NCBI RefSeq assembly: GCF_025336485.1
Contig: NZ_JAODAB010000023.1
Span: forward strand, 33,615-97,614
From: Pseudomonas citri
GTDB taxonomy: Bacteria; Pseudomonadota; Gammaproteobacteria; Pseudomonadales; Pseudomonadaceae
Direction: 5' to 3'
Length of the DNA stretch: 64,000 bases
A model generated the notes under the pieces. That model was not told where the DNA came from. It saw only the letters and a program-made list of their open reading frames with translations, and did no database searches. Made by a program: the position numbers and the translations under genes. Positions within the stretch are counted from its first letter, which is position 1. Every line of letters begins with the position of its first letter. Positions 16,793 through 23,893 of this stretch are shown here, piece after piece.

Positions 16793-17965
16793 TCACTGGG
16801 CCAGGCAGCGGCTCACCCCCCTGACAATCATCTCCACCTCCCGCCCATCGATTGTCAGCGGCGGCAGCAGGCGGATGGTCTGACCCCGGGTGACGTTGAT
16901 CAGCAGGCCGTGGTCCCGGGCCGCGCAGAGCGTCAGGTCGCGGACCGGTTGCTTGAGCTCGATGCCGATCATCAAGCCCTGGCCGCGAATCGCCAAAACG
17001 TTCGGGTTGTCCGCCAGTTCGGTCCGCAGCCGACTCAGCAACTGTTCGCCCTGCTGCCGGGCGTTGGCCACCAGCGCTTGTTCCTCGATGATCTCCAGCA
17101 CCGTACAACCGACCCGACAGGCCAGAGGATTACCGCCAAAGGTGCTGCCGTGGCTGCCTGGGGTGAACAGTTCGGCCGCCTTGCCCCGCGCCAGGCAGGC
17201 ACCGATGGGTACGCCGTTGCCCAGGCCTTTGGCGAGGGTCATGACATCCGGCACGATGCCCTCGTGCTGGAACGCAAACCACTGGCCGGTGCGGCCGATG
17301 CCGGTCTGGATCTCGTCGAGCATCAGCAGCCAGGCGCGCCGACTGCACAACTGCCGCAGGGCCTTGAGGTAACCCGGTGGCGCGAGTTGCACGCCACTTT
17401 CGCCCTGGATCGGCTCCATCAGGACCGCGACGATACGTTCTGCATGGGCCTGTTGGATCTGCTCCAGCGCAGCGAGATCACCGAACGGCACTTTGATGAA
17501 ATCCCCCGGTAACCGGCTGTAGCCCAGCCGCACCGACGGGCCGTCGCTGGCCGACATAGTGCCCAAGGTGCGCCCATGGAAGGCATTCTCCATGACCACC
17601 ACCAACGGCTGCTCGATGCCTTTGTGCCAGCCGTAGAGGCGCGCCAGTTTCAATGCGGTTTCGTTGGCCTCGGCCCCCGAGTTGTTGAAGAACACCCGCT
17701 CCAGTCCTGAGAGCTGCGTGAGCTTGGCGGCCAGGCGCTGCTGCCAGTCGATGCTGTACAGGTTGGAGGTATGCAACAGCAGGCCGGCCTGCTCGCTGAT
17801 GGCGGCCACCAGCCTGGGGTGCGAGTGGCCGATATTGGTCACCGCCACACCCGCCACGGCGTCCAGGTATTCACGACCGTCCTGGTCCCACAGGCGCGTC
17901 CCCAAGCCATGGGTGAAGTTCAGTGCCAACGGTTGGTAAGTGCTCATCAGGCAGGCGGCGGTCAT
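16793..17965 (-). CDS. argD: ArgD-like class III aminotransferase (acetylornithine/succinylornithine type)
   Basis: This 390-residue PLP enzyme begins MTAACLMSTYQPLALNF. It has the class III signature with LMLDEIQTGIGRTGQWFA and the PLP lysine in TLAKGLGNGVPIG. NNSGAEANETALKLARLYG is the cofactor phosphate region. ArgD-type enzymes transaminate N-acetylornithine in arginine biosynthesis; P. species often carry more than one copy, so this may be a paralogue. ATG 17965 is used because GGAG lies 9 nt upstream; an earlier in-frame start lacks that. The divergent LysR gene begins 98 bp away and may regulate it. Confidence 0.82.
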   Translation of the reverse strand: MTAACLMSTYQPLALNFTHGLGTRLWDQDGREYLDAVAGVAVTNIGHSHPRLVAAISEQAGLLLHTSNLYSIDWQQRLAAKLTQLSGLERVFFNNSGAEANETALKLARLYGWHKGIEQPLVVVMENAFHGRTLGTMSASDGPSVRLGYSRLPGDFIKVPFGDLAALEQIQQAHAERIVAVLMEPIQGESGVQLAPPGYLKALRQLCSRRAWLLMLDEIQTGIGRTGQWFAFQHEGIVPDVMTLAKGLGNGVPIGACLARGKAAELFTPGSHGSTFGGNPLACRVGCTVLEIIEEQALVANARQQGEQLLSRLRTELADNPNVLAIRGQGLMIGIELKQPVRDLTLCAARDHGLLINVTRGQTIRLLPPLTIDGREVEMIVRGVSRCLAQ

Positions 17966-18063
17966 GACATCAAGCTCCATCGGGTGGTTTTTTCCAGTAT
18001 GGTTAGCCACCAAGGCTGGATAAACGCCGCTTTACTTCAATCATTTAAAAGCCGAGCTTGATA

Positions 18064-18990
18064 ATGGACCTGTTCCAGGCAATGAGCGTCTACGTGAAAG
18101 TGGTGGAAACCGGTAGCCTGACGGCCGCGGCCCAGGCGTGTGAAATGTCCACGACCATGGTGGGCAATCATCTTCGCGCACTGGAGCAACGTCTCGGCGT
18201 ACGCCTGATCAACCGTACGACCCGGCGCCAGCGCCTGACCGAATTCGGCTCGACCTATTATCAACGCTGCCTCGAAGTCCTGGGGCTGGTGGCCGATTCC
18301 GAGCGCCTCGCCGAGCAGACCCAGGGCGAGCCCACCGGCACCCTGCGCATCACCGCGCCGCTGACCTTCGGCACCGAACGCCTCGCGCCCGCGTTGGCCG
18401 AGTTCAGCCAGCGCTTCACGCAAATCAAGCTTGACGTGGTGTTGACCAACCAACGCCTGGACCTGCTCGACCACGGTTTCGATGTCGCCATTCGCCTCGG
18501 CCCCCCCGACCCGAAACTCATCGCCCGCCCGCTGGTGGACTACACCCTGACCATTTGCGCGTCCAAGGCTTACCTCGAACGCCGGGGCACGCCGGAACGC
18601 CCCGTCGACCTGCAGCGACACGACTGCCTCTCCTTTGCCTATTCGGCAGGCGACGAGTGGCGTTTCGCCCAGGATCACTGGCCCATCAACGGCCCGGACG
18701 GCGAGATCAAGGTGCCGGTCAACGGACCGATGCTGATCAACAGCTCCTCCGGCCTGCATCGCGCCGCCCTGGCGGGCATGGGCGTGGTCATGCTGCCCGA
18801 TGCGTTGGTGGCCCAGGACCTGAGGGATGGGAACCTGGTGGCGCTGCTGCAGGACTATCAACTGCCGCATCGACCGATGAGCCTGTTGTATGCGCAAGAT
18901 CGCTACCGATTGCCAAAGCTGCGCAGTTTTGTCGAGTTTGCGTTGGAGAAATGGGCGAAATCACCTGATAAGACGCGAAATAGCCTTTAG
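18064..18990 (+). CDS. LysR-family transcriptional regulator
   Basis: The 308-residue protein opens with the LysR helix-turn-helix (MDLFQAMSVYVKVVETGSLTAAAQACEMSTTMVGNHLRALEQ...), followed by a substrate-binding domain (about 90-295, with LRITAPLTFGTERLAPALAEF). The second recognition helix is of the PtrR/YhaJ-like subgroup. It is divergent from the ArgD-like gene with a 98-bp shared promoter region, the classical LysR layout, so control of that gene is likely but not shown. ATG 18064 is taken rather than TTG 18058. Confidence 0.88.
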   Translation: MDLFQAMSVYVKVVETGSLTAAAQACEMSTTMVGNHLRALEQRLGVRLINRTTRRQRLTEFGSTYYQRCLEVLGLVADSERLAEQTQGEPTGTLRITAPLTFGTERLAPALAEFSQRFTQIKLDVVLTNQRLDLLDHGFDVAIRLGPPDPKLIARPLVDYTLTICASKAYLERRGTPERPVDLQRHDCLSFAYSAGDEWRFAQDHWPINGPDGEIKVPVNGPMLINSSSGLHRAALAGMGVVMLPDALVAQDLRDGNLVALLQDYQLPHRPMSLLYAQDRYRLPKLRSFVEFALEKWAKSPDKTRNSL

Positions 18991-19040
18991 AGGCCGCCGA
19001 TTCATCGCTGATAGCGTTTAAGACCGCTCAATCCGCTGCC

Positions 19041-20255
19041 TCAAGTCGTTCCGTGACGACGGGTCACGATCAGCAGCCCTATCAGCGCCAGGAGCGAGAA
19101 GCCGGCGCCGGCGACGAAGGTCATCGCCGGTCCGACCGCAGTCCAAAGCGCCCCGGCCAGCACGCTGGCGATCAGCAGGGCCAACCCCGTGAGCAGGTTG
19201 AACAATCCGAACGCGGTGCCACGCAGATCGACGGGCGCAGCGTCGGCCACCAGCGTGGTCAGCAGTCCCTGCGTCGCGCCCATGTGCAGGCCCCAGAACA
19301 CGGAGCCCGCCAATACCCACACCGTGGACGAAGCCACGGCCAGCAGCACGTCGGCGATGATCAGGAAAGCAATGCCCAGTGCCAGCAGGCGCCTTCGATC
19401 GACCCGGTCAGACCACTCCCCAAATGGCCAGGCACTAGCGGCATAGACCACGTTCATTACAATCAGCACCACGGGCACATACGTCGCCGACAAGCCCACC
19501 GAACTGGCGCGCAGCAGCAGAAAAGCCTCACTGAAACGTGCGAGGGTCAACGCAGTGGCGAAGGCGACGACTAACCCGTACGCCGCAGGCAGCCGACGCA
19601 GCTCATCCCGATGAATGGGGAAACGGCGGCGCGGTTGCGCATTCGCATGCACCTCTGGTTCCTGCACGCCGAACACGATCAGCAGCACGGCAAGGATGGC
19701 AGGCAGGACGGCGGCCCAAAACACCAGGCGGAAGTTGTCGTGCGTGGCGGCCATCAGGAGCAAGGCCAGTCCCGGTCCGGCGAATGCACCGACTGTGTCC
19801 ATCGACTGGCGCAGGCCATAGGCGGCGCCGCGGGACTCGGCAGGGGTGATGTCGGCCACCAGAGCATCGCGTGGCGCGCCGCGAATGCCCTTGCCAATGC
19901 GGTCGACGAAGCGGGCTGTCAATACCAGGCCCAGCCCCTGGGCCAGCGGGAACAGTGGCTTGGTGAGCGCGGCCAGACCGTAACCGAGCAACACCAGCGG
20001 CTTGCGCTTGCCTATCCAATCGCTGAGAGTGCCCGAGAATACCTTCACGATCGCGGCGGTCGCCTCGGCAACGCCCTCGATAATGCCCACGGACATCGCG
20101 CTCACGCCCAGCACGCTGACCAGAAACACTGGCAGCAGGCTGTGCACCAGTTCCGAGGAGGTATCCATGCACAGGCTGACAAACCCCAGCGCGATAACGC
20201 CTCGAGGCAAATGAGCGCGGGGTGGTCGCGATCCGGCATCAGGTGTCATTGGCAT
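19041..20255 (-). CDS. Major facilitator superfamily transporter
   Basis: The 404-residue protein has about 12 hydrophobic helices. The MFS loop 2-3 motif appears as GTLSDWIGKRKPLVLLGYG and the second-half equivalent as GEWSDRVDRRRLLALG. RFVDRIGKGIRGAPRDALVAD resembles the permease group that includes fosmidomycin-resistance-like and bacteriochlorophyll-type carriers. The substrate is unknown. GAGAGGA lies just before ATG 20255. It sits alone between a LysR gene and an unknown gene. Confidence 0.85.
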   Translation of the reverse strand: MPMTPDAGSRPPRAHLPRGVIALGFVSLCMDTSSELVHSLLPVFLVSVLGVSAMSVGIIEGVAEATAAIVKVFSGTLSDWIGKRKPLVLLGYGLAALTKPLFPLAQGLGLVLTARFVDRIGKGIRGAPRDALVADITPAESRGAAYGLRQSMDTVGAFAGPGLALLLMAATHDNFRLVFWAAVLPAILAVLLIVFGVQEPEVHANAQPRRRFPIHRDELRRLPAAYGLVVAFATALTLARFSEAFLLLRASSVGLSATYVPVVLIVMNVVYAASAWPFGEWSDRVDRRRLLALGIAFLIIADVLLAVASSTVWVLAGSVFWGLHMGATQGLLTTLVADAAPVDLRGTAFGLFNLLTGLALLIASVLAGALWTAVGPAMTFVAGAGFSLLALIGLLIVTRRHGTT

Positions 20256-20430
20256 TCCTCTCGCCCGGGTGGTGGGGCTTCTTCATTACGCAAAGTGGTG
20301 AGGCAATCAGGTGGGGAAATCTGCTCCTGGTTCAACCGTGACAACATCGCCCGTCTCCAATAGATTAGGCGGCCCCAAAAAGCTGTATCTCTTTTTGCCT
20401 CATCCCGCTAACAGAAGTAGTGAAATTTCA

Positions 20431-21135
20431 ATGTCCGATTCCAATACCGCTGAATCCGTAGTCGCCCTGTCGTCCAAAGCGGAATACGAAAACTCCATCA
20501 ATCTTTCACAGCATCTGCCCCAAGCCAAAAACATCAGTGAAATGGTGCTCGACGCCTTTCAGTCGAACCGCGAAAGCGACCAGATCCGCGAACTGCGCAG
20601 CGCCATCCGCCAGGCTCACGATGCGTTCGACGATGACAAGGCCTATGAACTGATGGGCCAGCTCAAGCAGCTCAAAGACGCCGAAGCCGCCGACTTCGCC
20701 GCACTGGAAGACCTGAGCAGCCGCTTCCCCATCAGCCGAATTCTGTCCAGCTACAAGGACGACCCGGCGTTTCAGGAGCTGGTGTATGGGCTGGCCCTGA
20801 AAGTCCTGAACCAGACCCACCAGGCCATCAGCAACCCGAGCGGCAGCAAGGGCAAGGCCTCGCGGGCCAAGAAGGACGCCGAAGTGTTCGTCATCAGCAA
20901 GGACGGCATCAGCGTCACCCTGCCCCTGCGCACGCCCCGCTCCAAGCCGAACGTCGACCGCGAAGCCTTCGAGTTCCTGGGCTTCAACTTCGTGGGTGAA
21001 GGCGACGACGCCGAGCTGGAAAGCGAAACCTTCCTGGACAACGACGGCACCGAACAGCAGGCCACCCGCAAAAGCATCATCACGGCCCTGCAACAGCAGA
21101 AGGCCTTCGACGGCTACAGCATCGCCCAACAGTAA
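20431..21135 (+). CDS. Conserved hypothetical protein
   Basis: The 234-residue acidic protein is not recognised. It is soluble, with a helical N-terminal half rich in Glu/Gln/Lys (NISEMVLDAFQSNRESDQIRELRSAIRQAHDAF...), which may form a coiled coil. A basic linker (SGSKGKASRAKKDAE) and a C-terminal part with EAFEFLGFNFVGEGDDAELE follow. ATG 20431 is chosen because an upstream in-frame start would add 40 residues of low-complexity non-conserved-looking sequence. It is preceded by GAAGTAG at a workable distance. A strong terminator follows. No function is assigned. Confidence 0.7.
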   Translation: MSDSNTAESVVALSSKAEYENSINLSQHLPQAKNISEMVLDAFQSNRESDQIRELRSAIRQAHDAFDDDKAYELMGQLKQLKDAEAADFAALEDLSSRFPISRILSSYKDDPAFQELVYGLALKVLNQTHQAISNPSGSKGKASRAKKDAEVFVISKDGISVTLPLRTPRSKPNVDREAFEFLGFNFVGEGDDAELESETFLDNDGTEQQATRKSIITALQQQKAFDGYSIAQQ

Positions 21136-21189
21136 GAACCGCCCCCAGCCACCTCTGGAGCGGTGTTCACCCCCACATAACCCCTCATG

Positions 21190-21226
21190 AAAAAGCCCCG
21201 CTCTTCTCTCGAAGGCGGGGCTTTTT
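21190..21226. terminator. Terminator, left copy of a 37-bp direct repeat
   Basis: AAAAAGCCCCGC / GGCGGGGCTTTTT hairpin with TCTTCTCTCGAA region as loop. It has T/A tracts on both sides and works in both directions: it ends the unknown gene at 21135 and the toxin-antitoxin transcript ending at 21235. The same 37 bases recur at 21977-22013. Confidence 0.85.
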
Positions 21227-21234
21227 CATGGGGT

Positions 21235-21549
21235 TCAAACAGCTCCGAGTCGCTCGACCATGTCTGGAAACTTTTCGACCAGTTTGATCAACAAAGCCGC
21301 CTGGGCGTTAGGCTTGGATTTCTCTTGCTCCCAATTTCTAAGCGTGCCAGGACTGGTCCTGATGCTCTTGGCGAAAACGGCTTGGGACATGTGGAGCTTG
21401 TCGCGCAGCGCTACGATTTCTTGGGCCGACACCTCTGGAGCCGGTTTGTCTTCGATCGATATCTGGCGAAGAGTGATCTTGCCCTCTCTATGAGCGGCCA
21501 TCTCCTCGACGCCTTGCATCAGCTCTGCAAATACATCGCGCTTTTTCAT
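21235..21549 (-). CDS. higA: HigA-type antitoxin (XRE helix-turn-helix)
   Basis: The 104-residue protein has an XRE-type helix-turn-helix in its C-terminal half (IVALRDKLHMSQAVFAKSIRTSPGTLRNWEQEKSKPN, about 45-80). The N-terminal part probably binds the toxin. It follows the toxin gene with a 4-bp ATGA overlap, the toxin-first order typical of higBA/RelE-XRE pairs. It likely binds the palindrome at 21897-21921 and represses the operon. The module is flanked by identical terminators. Confidence 0.85.
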   Translation of the reverse strand: MKKRDVFAELMQGVEEMAAHREGKITLRQISIEDKPAPEVSAQEIVALRDKLHMSQAVFAKSIRTSPGTLRNWEQEKSKPNAQAALLIKLVEKFPDMVERLGAV

Positions 21550-21890
21550 AAGGTACCTCGGGCTTTCAACTCTGCTTCTATGGCGCGCTTAAGCATCTTC
21601 TCTTGATCGGAAGTCAGGTTTTCCAATTCATCCTTGTCATAGATGGCGAACATCCAGAACTGACGATCCTGCATGAGCCAATAGTAAATGACTCGCAGCC
21701 CACCCCGCTTCCCTTTGCCACGACGCCCATCGAACCAACGCAGCTTACGAAAACCGCCGGTACGTGGCATGAGGTCGCCGACCTCTGGATGCTGCAGCAT
21801 ATGGGATTGAAGCAGGCGATATTCATCGTCAGTCAGATAATGGCCAACCGTGGCGGTGAACGTAGTCGTTTCAAAAAATAGGGTACGCAT
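21546..21890 (-). CDS. higB: RelE/HigB-type toxin
   Basis: The 114-residue protein (MRTLFFETTTF...) matches the RelE/HigB superfamily of mRNA interferases. The conserved core is DLMPRTGGFRKLRWFDGRRGKGKRGGLRVIYYW, whose basic residues and the Tyr-Tyr are typical of the active surface. The start at 21890 is preferred over an in-frame start 18 bp upstream because the operator and -10 element overlap that region. The toxin gene is first in the operon and overlaps the antitoxin by 4 bp. Local base composition is lower in GC than neighbouring genes. Confidence 0.85.
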   Translation of the reverse strand: MRTLFFETTTFTATVGHYLTDDEYRLLQSHMLQHPEVGDLMPRTGGFRKLRWFDGRRGKGKRGGLRVIYYWLMQDRQFWMFAIYDKDELENLTSDQEKMLKRAIEAELKARGTL

Positions 21891-21896
21891 GGCAAA

Positions 21897-21921
21897 AACT
21901 ATAGGCAAATTGCGTATAGTT
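21897..21921 (-). promoter_or_regulatory. Palindromic operator and promoter of the toxin-antitoxin pair
   Basis: AACTATA and TATAGTT form outer arms and GCAA/TTGC inner arms around a central A, giving a 25-bp near-perfect dyad. On the minus strand it contains TATAGT as a -10 element ending only 7 bp before the toxin ATG, so the transcript may be nearly leaderless. Probable HigA binding site. Confidence 0.6.
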
Positions 21922-21976
21922 CAACAAAGCAGAATGTATTGCGACGAATGACAGCCAATCCATTCCTTACCTCGAA

Positions 21977-22013
21977 AAAAAGCCCCGCTCTTCTCTCGAA
22001 GGCGGGGCTTTTT
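21977..22013 (-). terminator. Terminator of the cyo operon, right copy of the 37-bp repeat
   Basis: Identical over 37 bases to 21190-21226. On the minus strand it ends in seven T and lies 15 bp after the cyoE stop codon. Confidence 0.88.
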
Positions 22014-22028
22014 GTGTAGCGTCTGGGG

Positions 22029-22916
22029 TCAAGGTGCGTAGGTCAGCAGCAGCTCACTTGGCACTTTGAAGTCCAGGGACATCATGACGCTCAGGGCGGT
22101 GATGGTGAAGATCGAGAACACGAACAGCTTGCGTGCCCAGACCGTGTCATCCACCGCCTTGTAGCCGGTCCAGGCCATGTACAGCCAGTACATGCCCATA
22201 GCGGCGGCGACGGCGAGGTAGCTCATGCCGGCGTAGCCGCTGAAGGTCAGCATCAAGGTCGCCAGCAGGAACGCCAGGATGTAGAACAGGATGTGCTTCT
22301 TCGCCACCCGGATGCCGCGCTTGACCGGCAGTACCGGAATCGAAGCCGCCAGGTAGTCGTTGAAGCGGAAGATCGCGATGGCATAGGAATGCGGCATTTG
22401 CCACAGGCTGAACATTACCAGCAGCGTCAGCGCAGCCATGTCGAAGCTGTTACTCACCGCGACGTAGCCGATCACCGGTGGCATCGCGCCCGACAGACTG
22501 CCCACCAGCGTGCCGTGCACCGACTTGCGCTTGAGGTACAGGCTGTAGAGCCCGACGTAGATCACGAAGCCGATCACTGCGAACAACGCGGCCAACGGGT
22601 TGGCCACGCGATACAACAACGCCACGCCGGCCACACCCAGCACCGTGGCGAATGCCAGGGCCAGTTGGACCGGGATCAGTCCCTGGACCAGCGCGCGGTT
22701 CTTGGTGCGCTCCATCTTGATGTCGATGTCACGGTCGATGCAGTTGTTGAACACGCAACCGGACGCCACCACCAGGGAAGTGCCGATCATCGCCGCCAGG
22801 AAGATGGCCAGATCGACATGCCCTTTCGAGGCCAGGAAAAACCCGCCTGCCACAGAAAGCACGTTACCGAAAATGATCCCCGGCTTGGTGATTTGGATAA
22901 AGTGCTTCAGGGACAT
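22029..22916 (-). CDS. cyoE: Protohaem IX farnesyltransferase (haem O synthase)
   Basis: CyoE adds a farnesyl group to haem B to give haem O, the cofactor of the bo3-type oxidase. The 295-residue membrane protein has the UbiA-type prenyl-diphosphate motif NNCIDRDID (about 66-75) and a second motif YSLYLKRKSVHGTLVGSLSGAMPP. About eight hydrophobic helices follow. ATG 22916 (MSLKHFIQITKPGIIFGN) is used because homologues begin there. It is the last cyo gene, 11 bp after cyoD. Confidence 0.95.
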   Translation of the reverse strand: MSLKHFIQITKPGIIFGNVLSVAGGFFLASKGHVDLAIFLAAMIGTSLVVASGCVFNNCIDRDIDIKMERTKNRALVQGLIPVQLALAFATVLGVAGVALLYRVANPLAALFAVIGFVIYVGLYSLYLKRKSVHGTLVGSLSGAMPPVIGYVAVSNSFDMAALTLLVMFSLWQMPHSYAIAIFRFNDYLAASIPVLPVKRGIRVAKKHILFYILAFLLATLMLTFSGYAGMSYLAVAAAMGMYWLYMAWTGYKAVDDTVWARKLFVFSIFTITALSVMMSLDFKVPSELLLTYAP

Positions 22917-22927
22917 CCGGACTTTCC

Positions 22928-23263
22928 TCAGTGCGCCATCATGTTGGTGTGGATGCTGAACATGATCCACAACGACAGGCCGACCAGCAGGACAATCACG
23001 ATCGCGGCAAAGACAAACGCGACCACGTTGTTACGTTGGGCAGCGGAGCGGTCCAGGTGCAGGAAGTACACCAGGTGCACCAGTACCTGGACCACGGCGA
23101 AGATCAGAATGATCCACAGGGTCAGGCTCTTGGGCAGCGACGGGTACATCACCAGGCCGAACGGGATGACGGTCAGGATCACCGACAGGATGAAGCCGAT
23201 GGCGTAGGACTTGACGCTGCCGTGGCCGGCGTCGTGGCCATCATGGGAATGTGCGTTAGCCAT
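22928..23263 (-). CDS. cyoD: Cytochrome o ubiquinol oxidase subunit IV
   Basis: The 111-residue protein has three hydrophobic helices and a His-rich N-terminus (MANAHSHDGHDAGHGS). Its segments FILSVILTVIPFGLVMYP and LVHLVYFLHLD match CyoD, which assists copper-site assembly in subunit I. It begins directly after the cyoC stop. Confidence 0.93.
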   Translation of the reverse strand: MANAHSHDGHDAGHGSVKSYAIGFILSVILTVIPFGLVMYPSLPKSLTLWIILIFAVVQVLVHLVYFLHLDRSAAQRNNVVAFVFAAIVIVLLVGLSLWIMFSIHTNMMAH

Positions 23264-23890
23264 TTACAGGGTCCCCATCAGATAAACAACGGTGAATACG
23301 CAGATCCACACCACGTCCAGGAAGTGCCAGAACAGGCTCAGGCAGCTCAGGCGCGTCTTGTTGGTGGCGGTCAGGCCGTTTTTCTGGACCTGGTACATCA
23401 TGATCGCCATCCAGATCAGGCCGCTGGTCACGTGCAGGCCGTGGGTGCCGACCAGGGTGAAGAACCCGGACAGGAAGCCGCTGCGGTTCGGACCGAAGCC
23501 TTCGGAGATCAACATGTGGAACTCGTTGACCTCCATGCCGATGAAGCCGGCACCGAACAGGAAGGTCATGGCCAGCCAGCCCAGGACCTGGTTTTTCTTG
23601 CCTTTGAACAACGCCAGCATGGCGAAGCCGTAGGTGATCGAGCTGAACAACAGCAGAGCGGTTTCGCCCAGCACGTACGGCAGTTCGAAGATGTCGTGGC
23701 CCGACGGGCCACCGGCGACGTTGTTAACCAGCACCGCGTAGGCCGCGAAGATCGACGCAAACAGAATGCAGTCGGTCATCAGGTAGAGCCAGAAACCGAA
23801 TACGGTCATCTCGCCCGAGTCGTGGTGATGGTCATCGTGCCCATGGTCATGACCATGGGCGTGTCCAACATTGGTCACTAAGTTCGACAT
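23264..23890 (-). CDS. cyoC: Cytochrome o ubiquinol oxidase subunit III
   Basis: The 208-residue protein has five membrane helices and matches the haem-copper oxidase subunit III family (FGFWLYLMTDCILFASIFAAYAVL; GTHGLHVTSGLIWMAIMMYQV; WHFLDVVWICVFTVVYLMG). The N-terminus is unusually His/Asp-rich (HAHGHDHGHDDHHHDSGEM). It follows cyoB by 3 bp within cyoABCDE. Confidence 0.95.
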   Translation of the reverse strand: MSNLVTNVGHAHGHDHGHDDHHHDSGEMTVFGFWLYLMTDCILFASIFAAYAVLVNNVAGGPSGHDIFELPYVLGETALLLFSSITYGFAMLALFKGKKNQVLGWLAMTFLFGAGFIGMEVNEFHMLISEGFGPNRSGFLSGFFTLVGTHGLHVTSGLIWMAIMMYQVQKNGLTATNKTRLSCLSLFWHFLDVVWICVFTVVYLMGTL

Positions 23891-23893
23891 GGT

